From JBBPZA01 sp963728925 (lineage in GTDB: Bacteria > Actinomycetota > Thermoleophilia > Solirubrobacterales > Solirubrobacteraceae), in NCBI GenBank assembly GCA_963728925.1, contig CAVSMB010000015.1, positions 182,374 to 246,373 on the forward strand: DNA of 64,000 nt. Reading direction: 5' to 3'. The translations under genes were made by a program, and so were the position numbers. Numbering within the stretch: position 1 is the first letter of the stretch; the number at the start of each line of letters is the position of its first letter. The notes under the pieces were generated by a model. It saw only the letters and a list, made by a program, of their open reading frames with translations, ran no database searches and was not told the DNA's origin. This document shows, piece after piece, positions 24,799-33,661 of this stretch.

Positions 24799-25413
24799 GT
24801 GCATCCCCGCCTGCGCATCGTGCTCGTCGGCCTCGTCGCCAGCGCCGTCACCGCGCTGGCCGTGGTCTCGATCGCCGACTCGCGGCGCGACAACGCTCCG
24901 CCGCCCGCGCGGGCCGTCGCCTTCGCCGGCGGTCTGCGGCCGAAGGGCGTTCCGCCCGCCGACTTCGCGCTGCGCGACGAACAGGGCGCGACCGTGCGGC
25001 TCGCCGATCTGCGCGGACGCCCGGTGATCCTCACCTTCATGTACTCCACGTGCCGCGACACCTGCCCGCTGACCGCGGACCAGATCCGCGGCGCGCTCGA
25101 CGACCTGGGCGGCGCGGCGCCCCCGGCCTTCGCCATGAGCGTGGACCCGGCGAACGACACCCCCGAGAACGCGAGCGCGTTCCTGCTCAAGCACAAGCTC
25201 ACCGGCCGCATGCGCTTCCTGCTGGGCTCGCGCGCCCAGCTCGCCCCACTGTGGAAGGCCTACGGCGTCCAGCCCCAAGGCAAGGCCTTCGACCACTCGG
25301 CCTATGTGCTGCTCATCGACCGCGAAGGGCGGGGGAGGATCGGCTTCCCGCTCAACCAGCTCACGCCCGAGGCCCTCGCCCACGACGTCCGCCTGCTCGC
25401 CGCCGGGGCATGA
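24799..25413 (+). CDS. SCO1/SenC family copper chaperone/redox protein
   Basis: A 204-residue membrane-anchored thioredoxin-fold protein. The N-terminal helix (residues 6-26) is followed by a disordered linker and the SCO domain. The copper ligands are present: C85 and C89 in STCRDTCP, and H166 in FDHSAYV. SCO proteins load copper on cytochrome c oxidase subunit II or act as thiol reductases outside the membrane. No oxidase genes are in the window. It starts with GTG 34 bp after the response regulator, on the same strand. Confidence 0.88.
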   Translation: MHPRLRIVLVGLVASAVTALAVVSIADSRRDNAPPPARAVAFAGGLRPKGVPPADFALRDEQGATVRLADLRGRPVILTFMYSTCRDTCPLTADQIRGALDDLGGAAPPAFAMSVDPANDTPENASAFLLKHKLTGRMRFLLGSRAQLAPLWKAYGVQPQGKAFDHSAYVLLIDREGRGRIGFPLNQLTPEALAHDVRLLAAGA

Positions 25414-25462
25414 CAAAGCGGCGCGGGGCGATAACCGACCTCTGCGGTAGGATTTGATCTCG

Positions 25463-26707
25463 ATGACGACCGCCGCCACCCCGCACGCCGCGCTCGACCT
25501 CCGCGCCGACTTCCCGATCCTGGCCCGGGAGATGGGTGGCCGGCGCCTGGTCTACCTCGACTCCGCGGCCACCTCCCAGAAGCCCGCGGCGGTCATCGAC
25601 GCGATGGACGAGTTCTACCGGCGCCACAACGCGCCGGTCCACCGCAGCGTCTACACGCTCGCCGCCGAGGCCACCGAGCTCTTCGAGGGCGCGCGCGAGC
25701 GGATCGCCGCATTCGTCGGCGGCGACCCCGTCACCACGATCTACACGCGCAACGCGACCGAGGCCATCAACCTCGTGGCCTACGCCTGGGGCCGCGAGCA
25801 CGTGCGAGCGGGCGACGTCGTGCTCATCACCGAGATGGAGCACCACTCCAACATCGTCCCGTGGCAGCTGCTGTGCGAGGAGACGGACGCGGAGCTGCGC
25901 TGGCTCGACGTCGGCGAGGACGGGACGCTGTCGCTCGAGCAGCTCGACGCCGAGCTTGGCTCGGGCCGCGTCAGGCTCGTCGCCTTCGCTCACGTCTCCA
26001 ACGTGCTCGGCACGATCAACCCGGTCGCCGAGATGGTCGGGCGGGTCCACGCGGCAGGCGCGCTGGCGCTCGTCGACGGCTCCCAGGCCGTCCCGCAGCT
26101 CCCGGTCGATCTCGGCGCGATCGACGCCGACTTCTACGCGTGGACCGGTCACAAGGCGCTCGGACCGACCGGCGTCGGGGTCCTCCACGGCCGGCGGGAG
26201 ATCCTCGAGGCCATGCGCCCGTTCCTCGGCGGTGGGCACATGATCGCCACCGTGGGCCGCGACCGCTCGACGTGGGCCCCGCTGCCCGGGAAGTTCGAAG
26301 CGGGCACCGGCAACGTCGCGGAGGGCGTCGGCCTCGGCGTCGCCGTCGACTACCTCTCGGCCCTCGGCATGGAGCGCGTCCGCAGCCACGAGCTCGGCCT
26401 CGTGCGCCACGCGCTCGAGCGCCTCGCCGAGATCCCGGGCCTGCGCGTCGTCGGCCCCGCGGGGGCGGAGGCCCGCGGCGGCGTCATCTCCTTCGCGGTC
26501 GAGGGCATCCACCCCCACGACCTCTCCGAGCTCATCAACCGCGAGGCGGTGTGCGTGCGGGCCGGCCACCACTGCGCCCAGCCGCTGATGCGCCGGCTCG
26601 GCGTGGCCGCGACCGCGCGCGCGAGCTTCGGGCCCTACAACATCGCCGCCGACGCCGACGCACTGGCCGACGCCGTCGCCGGCGCGCGCGACGTCTTCGG
26701 GCTCTGA
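25463..26707 (+). CDS. sufS: Cysteine desulfurase, SufS type
   Basis: A 414-residue class V aminotransferase-fold PLP enzyme that takes sulfur from cysteine for Fe-S clusters and other uses. The PLP lysine is K231 in WTGHKALGPTG. The catalytic persulfide cysteine is C371 in RAGHHCAQPLM, the SufS-type pattern (group II), rather than the IscS-type loop. The usual partners sufBCD and sufU are not adjacent. It may also supply sulfur to the neighbouring CysO/MoeZ pathway; that link is inference. The ATG at 25463 was preferred over a TTG 9 bp upstream. Confidence 0.9.
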   Translation: MTTAATPHAALDLRADFPILAREMGGRRLVYLDSAATSQKPAAVIDAMDEFYRRHNAPVHRSVYTLAAEATELFEGARERIAAFVGGDPVTTIYTRNATEAINLVAYAWGREHVRAGDVVLITEMEHHSNIVPWQLLCEETDAELRWLDVGEDGTLSLEQLDAELGSGRVRLVAFAHVSNVLGTINPVAEMVGRVHAAGALALVDGSQAVPQLPVDLGAIDADFYAWTGHKALGPTGVGVLHGRREILEAMRPFLGGGHMIATVGRDRSTWAPLPGKFEAGTGNVAEGVGLGVAVDYLSALGMERVRSHELGLVRHALERLAEIPGLRVVGPAGAEARGGVISFAVEGIHPHDLSELINREAVCVRAGHHCAQPLMRRLGVAATARASFGPYNIAADADALADAVAGARDVFGL

Positions 26708-26714
26708 GCGGCGC

Positions 26715-26975
26715 TCAGAGGGCGCTTTCGCGCGCCAGCGTGGCGAGCGCCGCGTCGGCGCGGTCCTCGGCCGCTCGATAGACCAGGTAGGCGTCGCGCC
26801 CCGGGCGCTCGCGCCAGTGGTCGTAGGCGTCCTGCGCCTCGTCGGCCGCGCCGACCCACGCGATGTGCAGCTCGTCGACGAGCCAGTCGACGTCCTGCTC
26901 CTCGATCGGCCGCAGGACGAGCTCACGGGTGTCCTCGACACCTCCCAGCAGCTCTTCGAGGTCCTTGGCGCTCAT
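26715..26975 (-). CDS. Small hypothetical acidic protein
   Basis: An 86-residue acidic protein (MSAKDLEELLGGVEDTRELV), probably helical and soluble, with the notable segment VDWLVDELHIAWVGAADEAQ. AGGAGAG lies 6-8 nt upstream of the ATG at 26975. It ends convergently with sufS, with 7 bp between the stops. I do not recognise the family. Confidence 0.6.
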   Translation of the reverse strand: MSAKDLEELLGGVEDTRELVLRPIEEQDVDWLVDELHIAWVGAADEAQDAYDHWRERPGRDAYLVYRAAEDRADAALATLARESAL

Positions 26976-27082
26976 GTCTCTCTCCTGATGACGGTTCCCG
27001 GATTCCGTTCTCACAACCCGCCACGTGATGGCTTCTTACGCCACCAACGCCTGATGGTTCACGAGTTGCGCGTAGTTGGGGC

Positions 27083-27220
27083 TCAGGGATTGCGCGAGCG
27101 CTCCCGCCGGCGCTCGCGCATGGTGACCACCAGTCCCACGACCACGAGGATGATCACCGGCGCGGCGTAGATGAGGTCGACCAGGATGTGACCGGCGTGG
27201 GCCAACGGGACGGCGACCAT
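27083..27220 (-). CDS. Small single-pass membrane protein
   Basis: A 45-residue protein: MVAVPLAHAGHILVDLIYAA, continuing as one membrane helix and a basic tail (TMRERRRERSRNP). The start shares a base with the stop of the large membrane protein upstream (TGATG), so it is coupled to it and probably an accessory subunit. It is too short for family assignment. Confidence 0.6.
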   Translation of the reverse strand: MVAVPLAHAGHILVDLIYAAPVIILVVVGLVVTMRERRRERSRNP

Positions 27221-28644
27221 CAGCTCGCCGCCGAGAGGAGGTAGAGGCCGAGCACGGTGAAGCCGACCATGACGATCAGCATCCACATCTGGGACAGCGT
27301 CGCCTGGCGAACGTCCGGCCACCGCGCGAGCGCGCGGTCATGGGCGAGCGCGAGGGCTGCGACGTGGCCGAGAACGAGCGCGATGACCTGGACATACCAG
27401 ATCCCGGTCGCCGAGACGACGCCGTAGTCGATGGTCAGCGTCGCGGTCCCGAAGAGGTTCGAGCCGTCGCCGAGCGGGTCGGAGATGAGGTAGCCGGTCG
27501 CCTGCCCGTTGTAGATCAGCAGCGAAGCGTAGTGCGCGATCACGTAGGCGAGGGCGATCGGGACGAGCGTCGGCATGAACGCGCGCGCGAGCTCGACCCC
27601 GCGCTGGCCGGGCACGATCGCCCTCATCCCGGCCACCCCACCCGCGTAGATGAGCCCGACGATCAGCACCGCCGAGAGGAGGCCGACGGTGAAGGTCGCC
27701 TCGAGCGCCGCGTTGGGCCCCAGCCCCAGGTCGGTGAACGAGCGCTGGAGATCGGGGGCGACACCGGTCCACAGCGGCCCCTGCGAAGCGCCGTCGAAGG
27801 CCGTCGTCCCGATCATCACGCAGACGAGCGCGACCATGCCGGTGGCCACCGGCAGCCCGAAGATCGACGCCAGCGGCTTGCCCAGCCACAGGCCGTCGCG
27901 GGCCCAGCGCACCGGCGAGAGCCGCGCGAAGAGCGAGAAGTACACGCCGAAGGCGTCGCCGCGGGCGGTCCAGCGCTCCACCCCGAAGAGCGCCATCCCG
28001 AGCAGCTGCGCGCCGGCGTAGAGCAGTGCCAGCACGGCGAGGACCGCGGGCTTGTCGCGCTCGGAGTACACGAGCTCCACCCATGCGAAGGCCAGCAGCC
28101 CGGCCGCGGCCGGCCAGTAGCCGAGCCAGCTCGGGTAGGCGATCGGCTCGGGCGCCCCGCGGCGCGACAGGCGTGCGGCGAGCCAGCCCGCGGAGCGGCC
28201 AACGGCACGCCAGGGGCTGATCGCGCGAAAGACGTCGCCCAGGAGCACGCTGACAGGCACGAGCCCGACCCAGAAGAGCACGAACACCGCGGTCGGGGTG
28301 ATGTTCGCGGTGGGCGAGTCGATGCCCGCGAGGCCGGCCCACACGACGAGCACGAAGAGCCCGACGCCGATCGCCCCGAGCAGGATCTCGCCCGCGCGGG
28401 TCGCGGCGGGCGGGAGGCGGATGACGAGACGACCGGCGGGATCCTGCAGGAGCGGGTGCTGCCACAGCAGCGCCAGTGCGAGGAAGGACACGACCAGCAC
28501 CCCGACCGCCGTCCAGAAGAACGCGGCCTCGGGGATCGGCAGGTCGCGCCGGCCGACGATCCCGTGGGCCGAGGCGCTCGCGGGCAGGACGAGCGCGAGC
28601 CCGCCCGCCGCCACGCCCATGGCCAGGAGCGGGCGACCTCTCAC
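27220..28644 (-). CDS. Polytopic membrane protein
   Basis: A 474-residue protein with a cleavable-looking N-terminus (LALVLPASASAHG) and about 11-12 membrane helices. The mature protein begins with HGIVGRRDLPIPE. This resembles actinobacterial proteins annotated as fenitrothion hydrolase-like (Fed-type), a name that probably misleads; the true role is unknown. Histidines at the mature N-terminus could bind a metal. The GTG start overlaps the stop of the preceding gene (GTGA), and the following small membrane gene is also coupled, so these three form one operon. Confidence 0.75.
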   Translation of the reverse strand: MRGRPLLAMGVAAGGLALVLPASASAHGIVGRRDLPIPEAAFFWTAVGVLVVSFLALALLWQHPLLQDPAGRLVIRLPPAATRAGEILLGAIGVGLFVLVVWAGLAGIDSPTANITPTAVFVLFWVGLVPVSVLLGDVFRAISPWRAVGRSAGWLAARLSRRGAPEPIAYPSWLGYWPAAAGLLAFAWVELVYSERDKPAVLAVLALLYAGAQLLGMALFGVERWTARGDAFGVYFSLFARLSPVRWARDGLWLGKPLASIFGLPVATGMVALVCVMIGTTAFDGASQGPLWTGVAPDLQRSFTDLGLGPNAALEATFTVGLLSAVLIVGLIYAGGVAGMRAIVPGQRGVELARAFMPTLVPIALAYVIAHYASLLIYNGQATGYLISDPLGDGSNLFGTATLTIDYGVVSATGIWYVQVIALVLGHVAALALAHDRALARWPDVRQATLSQMWMLIVMVGFTVLGLYLLSAAS

Positions 28645-29075
28645 TTCACCACCTCGATGTCGGCCACCTTCGCTCCCGACTCATCGAGGTAGGCGTCGAA
28701 GAACCCGGGGCGGTCCGCGACGAAGCGGATGCGAGCGGGGGCGCCGGGCGCGACGTGCTCGCGCTCTCCGAGGCCGTCGATGCTGACGTCGTCCTCCGCG
28801 CCGCGCGAGGAGACGGTGAGGCGGATCTCGTCGCCGACCCGGGCGCGGATGTCGGCGGGGCGGGGCTTGGGGACGCCGAGCTCGAGCGTCAACCTGTAGG
28901 AGCGCACCGGCCGTACGACGGCCGCCGGGCGGGCCGGGGCCGGGGCCGGGGAGGTTGGCGCCTGTGCTTCGGTCCTCGTCTCGTCGCCGATGGTGGCGAG
29001 CCGGACGGCGGCGAGGCCCAGGGAGGCTGTGGCGAGGACGATGGAGATCACGAGGACGCGTTGGACCCGGGTCAT
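28641..29075 (-). CDS. Secreted or anchored cupredoxin-like domain protein
   Basis: A 144-residue protein: N-terminal membrane helix (VLVISIVLATASLGLAAVRL), Pro/Ala linker, and a beta-rich domain (SYRLTLELGVPKP, ARVGDEIRLTVSSRGAEDDV, PGFFDAYLDESGAKV). The fold pattern resembles cupredoxins, but the copper ligands (His, Cys, Met) are not seen. The ATG at 29075 was chosen over a GTG 9 bp upstream. Its operon partners are the polytopic and small membrane proteins. Confidence 0.62.
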   Translation of the reverse strand: MTRVQRVLVISIVLATASLGLAAVRLATIGDETRTEAQAPTSPAPAPARPAAVVRPVRSYRLTLELGVPKPRPADIRARVGDEIRLTVSSRGAEDDVSIDGLGEREHVAPGAPARIRFVADRPGFFDAYLDESGAKVADIEVVK

Positions 29076-29119
29076 GACCGGCACGGAGGGTACGCGGGCG
29101 GCTGCTAGCTTGGCCCGCC

Positions 29120-29863
29120 GTGCGTCCTCCGGCCGACGTCCGCATCGCGGCGCCCGAGTTCCCCCGCGGCCTCCCCTGGGTCAACGTGGCTTCCCTGCGG
29201 ATGCTCAAGCAGCGCGGGCGCCCAGTGCTCGTCGAGTTCTGGGACTTCTGCCGCGTGAACTCGCTGCGCACCATGCCCTACGTCAGGGCGTGGCACGAGC
29301 GCTACGCCTCCGACGGACTGCGGGTCATCGGGATCCACACCGGCGGCTTCGAGCCCTCGCGCGACCCCGACGCCGTGGCCGCGGCGGTGGAACGGCTCGG
29401 CATCCCCTACCCGGTGGTCGTCGACCTCCACATGGAGCTGTGGGAGCTCTACGGCAACCGCGGCTGGCCGGGGCGCTACCTGTGGAACGGCGACCTGCTG
29501 CTCGACGACTACCACTACGGCGAGGGCGCCTACGCCGAGACCGAGCGCGCGATCCAGGCGCTGCTCGGGGTCGAGCGGGAGACGCTCGCGCCGGTGCGGC
29601 CAGAGGACGAGCCCGGCGTGCTGCTCCCCGCACAGTCCGCCGACCAGCCGGGCGCCTACTCGGGCCGGTACGAGGCCGGCGCGGTCTGGGGGGTGCTCGA
29701 CGGCAACGGCGTCGTGCGCGCGAACGGCCGCGAGATCGCCGTGGACGGGCCGGGCTGCTATGAGCTCCTCGACCACGGCCGCCACACCAGCGGCGCGCTC
29801 GAGCTCGAGGTCGGCCCGGGGGTCGAGTGCTACGCCACGTGCTTCACGCCGGCGTCGGCATGA
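29120..29863 (+). CDS. Thioredoxin-like (TlpA/DipZ-type) protein with altered active site
   Basis: A 247-residue protein. It has the redoxin layout: PRGLPWVNVASLRMLKQRGR, then PVLVEFWDFCRVNSLRTMPY, LRVIGIHTGGFEPSRDPDAV and the cis-Pro region GIPYPVVVD. In DipZ-like proteins the active site reads FWTxxCINCLRTLPY. Here both CxxC positions are replaced (R and S) and one cysteine lies one position earlier. A C-terminal extension (AYSGRYEAGAVWGVLDGNG) carries a further small domain with two cysteines near the end. No signal peptide is seen. It overlaps the convergent phosphoesterase gene by 20 bp. Confidence 0.75.
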   Translation: MRPPADVRIAAPEFPRGLPWVNVASLRMLKQRGRPVLVEFWDFCRVNSLRTMPYVRAWHERYASDGLRVIGIHTGGFEPSRDPDAVAAAVERLGIPYPVVVDLHMELWELYGNRGWPGRYLWNGDLLLDDYHYGEGAYAETERAIQALLGVERETLAPVRPEDEPGVLLPAQSADQPGAYSGRYEAGAVWGVLDGNGVVRANGREIAVDGPGCYELLDHGRHTSGALELEVGPGVECYATCFTPASA

Positions 29864-30947
29864 GATCTGCGTCGGTGCGGTAGCCGAGCAGGCGCTGGAG
29901 CTCGGGCGGACCCGAGTCCTCGAGCACGACGCACGTCCCGGGCCAGTAGGGGCTCTCGTTCGGGGTGTCGGTGACGAACGCCCGCTCGTAGGCCCAGTTG
30001 CCCGTGTTCACGAGGCGGGCACCCGAGGGTGAGGACCAGTCGCGCTCCTCGTCCCCCGGGAACGGCCCGGCCCGGTGGGTGTGGCCGAAGAGGACGAACT
30101 TCGCGTCGACGCCGAGGCGGCCGACCACCTCGCCCATCGCGACGAGCGAGGCGCGGCGCAGCGCGACGCCGCTGAGCTCGGGCCGCAGCGGGCCCAGGCC
30201 TGCGCGGTTGAGCGCGCCGACCACGAGCGGCACCGCCGCCGCCAGCGTGCGGTGGCGCAGCCGTCGCCGGCCGCCGCTGAGGTTCTCCCAGACCCGCACC
30301 GACGCGCCGCTGTGGGCGGCGCCCGCCTCGGGCGGCAGCGACTGCGCCGCCCCGAAGAGCAGCGCGTAGATCGGCGCGAGGATCGCCTCGTAGTCGTCAG
30401 GGTCGGCGAGCGCGTCGGGGAGCGGGCGCACGAAGCGCTCGACGAGCGCGGCGCCGATGCGCTCGTAGGCGGGGACCGTCGTGTGGCGGTCCAGGTAGTG
30501 GCCGTGGGTCGCCCACACGTCGTCGCGCAGCCACACGCCCGGGTAGGCCACCTCGACCGCGGGCCGGCCGATGCGCTCGGCGACGATGCGGGCGAGCGGC
30601 GAGGCGTCGCCCGGCGCGACACGCTGCTCGAGCCCCAGCGGCGGCCCAGGCGCCTCCCGGCCGCGCGCCTCGAACCACGCCGAGAGGAGCTGGTGGTCGT
30701 GGTTGCCCGGCAGGAGCACGAGCTCGCCGTCGCCGAGCGCCTCGCCGAGCTCCTCCAGGAACGGCCCCGCGGCGTCGAGCGCCTCGCGGGCCGGCCCGTG
30801 ACGCAGCTCCAAGGTGTCGCCGAGGAGCACCACGCGGTCGGCGCGCTCGACGGCCCGCAGCAGCGGCTCGCGGGGCTCCGGGCGGCGCAGGACGTCGATG
30901 TTCGTCCGCGCCCCCAGGTGGAGGTCGGAGACGACCAGCGTGGTCAC
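29844..30947 (-). CDS. Metallophosphoesterase (calcineurin-like)
   Basis: A 367-residue protein with the complete dinuclear metal site: SDLHLG near the N-terminus, GDTLELR, GNHDHQL, THGHYLDR and FGHTHRAG. It acts on an unknown phosphoester. A central insertion of about 100 residues (LADPDDYEAILAPIYALLFG...) is helical. The GTG start at 30947 overlaps the stop of the acyl-CoA synthetase gene as GTGA, which fixes the start and indicates cotranscription. Confidence 0.85.
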   Translation of the reverse strand: MTTLVVSDLHLGARTNIDVLRRPEPREPLLRAVERADRVVLLGDTLELRHGPAREALDAAGPFLEELGEALGDGELVLLPGNHDHQLLSAWFEARGREAPGPPLGLEQRVAPGDASPLARIVAERIGRPAVEVAYPGVWLRDDVWATHGHYLDRHTTVPAYERIGAALVERFVRPLPDALADPDDYEAILAPIYALLFGAAQSLPPEAGAAHSGASVRVWENLSGGRRRLRHRTLAAAVPLVVGALNRAGLGPLRPELSGVALRRASLVAMGEVVGRLGVDAKFVLFGHTHRAGPFPGDEERDWSSPSGARLVNTGNWAYERAFVTDTPNESPYWPGTCVVLEDSGPPELQRLLGYRTDADLMPTPA

Positions 30948-32497
30948 GCGTCGCTGAACTGCTTGCGCAGGACCTTCTTGTCGAACTTGCCGACCGAGGT
31001 CTTGGGGACCTCGTCGATGAACTCCACCCGCTCGGGCAGCCACCACTTGGCGACGCGGCCGCTGAGGAAGTCGCGCACGCCCGCCTCGTCGAGCTGCGAG
31101 TCGCCGCGCGTCACCACGCACGCGCAGGGCCGCTCGCCCCACTTCTCGTGGGGCACGGCGATGACGGCCGCTTCCAGCACGTCGTCGTGGGCCATGATCG
31201 CGTTCTCGAGGTCGACCGAGGAGATCCACTCGCCGCCGGACTTCACGAGGTCCTTCGTGCGGTCGACGAGGCGCAGGTAGGAGCCGTGGCGCAGCTCGGC
31301 CACGTCACCGGTCCGCAGCCAGCCGTCGTCGGTGAACTTCTCGGGCGAGCTGTCGTCGTCGTAGTACTCGCGCGCGACGAACGGGCCGCGAACCTGCAGC
31401 TCGCCGCCGGACTCCTCGTCGATGCGGAAGTCGACGAGCGGCTGGACGCGACCCTGGGCGGCGCGCAGGTCGTAGACCTCGTCCTCGGAGAGCTCGCCGG
31501 CGTCCGAGGGCCGGCGCGAGATGGAAGCCAGCGGGCTCGTCTCGGTCATCCCCCAGCCCTGGACGATCGGGACCCCGAAGCGGCTGTCGAAGGCGCGGAT
31601 CAGGCTTTCGGGCACCGCCGAGCCGCCGGCCATCACCTCGTGCAGGTTCGAGAGGTCGGGCGGCGGGTCGAGCTGAAGCATGCCCTGCCACACCGTGGGC
31701 ACGCCCGCGGCGCGGGTGACGCCGTGCTCGGCGATCGTCACGGCCAGCGCCTGCGGGGTCATGTGCGGGCCGGGGAACACCTGCCGCGCGCCGCTCATTG
31801 CCGCGGCGTAGGGCATCCCCCAGGCCATCGCGTGGAACATCGGGACGACCGGCATCAGCGAGTCTGTCTCGAGGAACCCGACGGCGTCGGCCTGGTTGAC
31901 CGCCATCGTGTGCAGGACCGTCGAGCGGTGCGAGTAGACGACGCCCTTGGGGCGCCCGGTCGTCCCGCTCGTGTAGCACATGGCGGCGGCGACGTTCTCG
32001 TCCAGGTCGGGGAACGCGAAGCCAGAGTCGCCGTCCCGGACGAGCTCCTCGTAGTCCAGCGCGCCCTCGCGCTGCTTATCGGCGTCGGGGAGCAGCACCT
32101 CGTGCTCGACCCCCTCGAAGGACGGCATGGTCTCCGCGAGCGAGGCGTCGAGGAAGATCACCCGGTCCTTCGCGTGGCCCACGATGTAGCGCAGGTCCTC
32201 CTCGAAGAGCCGGACGTTGAGGGTGTGCAGGACCGCCCCCATGCTCGGCACCGCGAGGTAGAGCTCGAGGTGGCGCAAGGAGTTCCAGCCGAAGGTGGCG
32301 ACACGGTCGCCCGGCCGGATGCCGAGCTCGGTGAGGGCGGAGGCGAGGCGCCGCGCGCGGTCGACGACCTCGGCGTAGGTGGAGCGCTCGACGCCGTCGG
32401 TCGTCCGACTGACGATCTCGCGCGAGCCGAAGACGGTGTCGGCGCGCTCGGCGAGATGCCGCACGAGCAGGGGCGTGTCCATCATCAAGCCGTTCAT
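30944..32497 (-). CDS. Long-chain acyl-CoA synthetase (AMP-forming)
   Basis: A 517-residue ANL-superfamily enzyme that activates a fatty or other carboxylic acid to acyl-CoA through an acyl-AMP. Motifs: the AMP-binding loop YTSGTTGRPKGVVYSH, QGWGMTETSPLA, GWLRTGDVAELR, RTKDLVKSGGEWISSVDLEN and the catalytic Lys in KTSVGKFDKKVLR. The substrate is not evident; medium/long-chain acids are usual for this subgroup. The ATG at 32497 begins MNGLMMDTPLL. The phosphoesterase gene is coupled downstream, and an acyl-CoA dehydrogenase lies nearby on the same strand. Confidence 0.9.
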   Translation of the reverse strand: MNGLMMDTPLLVRHLAERADTVFGSREIVSRTTDGVERSTYAEVVDRARRLASALTELGIRPGDRVATFGWNSLRHLELYLAVPSMGAVLHTLNVRLFEEDLRYIVGHAKDRVIFLDASLAETMPSFEGVEHEVLLPDADKQREGALDYEELVRDGDSGFAFPDLDENVAAAMCYTSGTTGRPKGVVYSHRSTVLHTMAVNQADAVGFLETDSLMPVVPMFHAMAWGMPYAAAMSGARQVFPGPHMTPQALAVTIAEHGVTRAAGVPTVWQGMLQLDPPPDLSNLHEVMAGGSAVPESLIRAFDSRFGVPIVQGWGMTETSPLASISRRPSDAGELSEDEVYDLRAAQGRVQPLVDFRIDEESGGELQVRGPFVAREYYDDDSSPEKFTDDGWLRTGDVAELRHGSYLRLVDRTKDLVKSGGEWISSVDLENAIMAHDDVLEAAVIAVPHEKWGERPCACVVTRGDSQLDEAGVRDFLSGRVAKWWLPERVEFIDEVPKTSVGKFDKKVLRKQFSDA

Positions 32498-32681
32498 GGG
32501 CGTGAGCCTACCCACGAGCGGGTAGCTGGACGACCACCACCGAGGGAGGACCCAACCGCTGTAGCGCCGGGCGCAGACCACTGTCCGGGCGCAGCTGGCC
32601 TGCGAATGGACGCGCCTGGCAAGGAAGCAGCCCGCGAAGCGTGCTCCGCACGCGAGCGGGCGATGACACCGCCAGGCGCGT

Positions 32682-33638
32682 TCAGGCGCCGGCCAGCTGC
32701 GTCCGGATCGTTTTCGGGAGCATGAAGCGGACGTCCTCCTGGACGACCTCGAGCTCCCGGACGTCCTGCGTTCCGCGGTCGCGGAAGAAGCCGACGAGGC
32801 GCTGGACGAGCTCCTCGGGCGCGCTGGCGCCCGAGGTGATCCCGACGACGCGCTTGCCCTCGAGCCACTCCTGGCGGACCTGCGCCTCGTTGTCGATGAG
32901 CTGGGAGTCGGCGCCGCACTCGCGCGCGACCTCGACGAGGCGGTTGGAGTTGGAGGAGTTCGTCGACCCGATGACGAGCACGAGGTCGCACTGGGCCGCG
33001 AGCTGCTTGACCGCCGCCTGGCGGTTCGTGGTGGCGTAGCAGATGTCGTCCGTGCGCGGCCCGGTGATGTTCGGGAACTTCTCGCGCAGCCGGTTGATGA
33101 TCGTGCGGGTCTCGTCGACCGACAGCGTGGTCTGGGAGATGTAGGCGATCCGGTCGGGGTCTGCGACCTCGAGGCGCTCGACGTCCTCCTCGGTCTCGAT
33201 GAGGACGATGGCGTCGGGCGCCTCGCCCATGGTCCCCTCGACCTCCTCGTGGCCCGCGTGGCCGACCAGCACGATCGTATAGCCCTCGGCGGCGAACTTC
33301 AGCGCCTCGCGGTGGACCTTGGTGACGAGCGGGCAGGTCGCGTCGATGGTGCGCAGCTCGCGCCGCTGGGCGTCGTCGTGGACGGCGGGCGAGACGCCGT
33401 GGGCGGAGAAGACGGTGACCGCGCCCTCGGGGACCGAGTCGTCGAGCTCGTCGACGAAGATCGCGCCGCGCTCGCGCAGCTCCTCGACGACGTGCTTGTT
33501 GTGGACGATCTCCTTGCGGACGTAGACGGGCGCGCCATAGAGGTCGAGCGCGTGCTCGACCGTCTGCACCGCGCGATCGACGCCCGCGCAGTAGCCGCGC
33601 GGGGCGGCGAGCAGGAGCTGATCGGGGGCCTGGGGCAT
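32682..33638 (-). CDS. ispH: 4-hydroxy-3-methylbut-2-enyl diphosphate reductase
   Basis: A 318-residue Fe-S enzyme, last step of the MEP pathway, making IPP and DMAPP. The three cluster-binding cysteines are present: C17 (PRGYCAGV), C102 (IDATCPLV) and C200 (DDICYATTNRQ). The substrate-binding blocks VFSAHGVSP, YISQTTLSVDET and SSNSNRL are also intact. Length is normal. The ATG at 33638 (MPQAPDQ) was chosen because the family start follows directly; an antisense-derived extension upstream is not credible. Confidence 0.95.
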   Translation of the reverse strand: MPQAPDQLLLAAPRGYCAGVDRAVQTVEHALDLYGAPVYVRKEIVHNKHVVEELRERGAIFVDELDDSVPEGAVTVFSAHGVSPAVHDDAQRRELRTIDATCPLVTKVHREALKFAAEGYTIVLVGHAGHEEVEGTMGEAPDAIVLIETEEDVERLEVADPDRIAYISQTTLSVDETRTIINRLREKFPNITGPRTDDICYATTNRQAAVKQLAAQCDLVLVIGSTNSSNSNRLVEVARECGADSQLIDNEAQVRQEWLEGKRVVGITSGASAPEELVQRLVGFFRDRGTQDVRELEVVQEDVRFMLPKTIRTQLAGA

Positions 33639-33661
33639 CTGGGTCCAGTGTAGGAGCAGGC

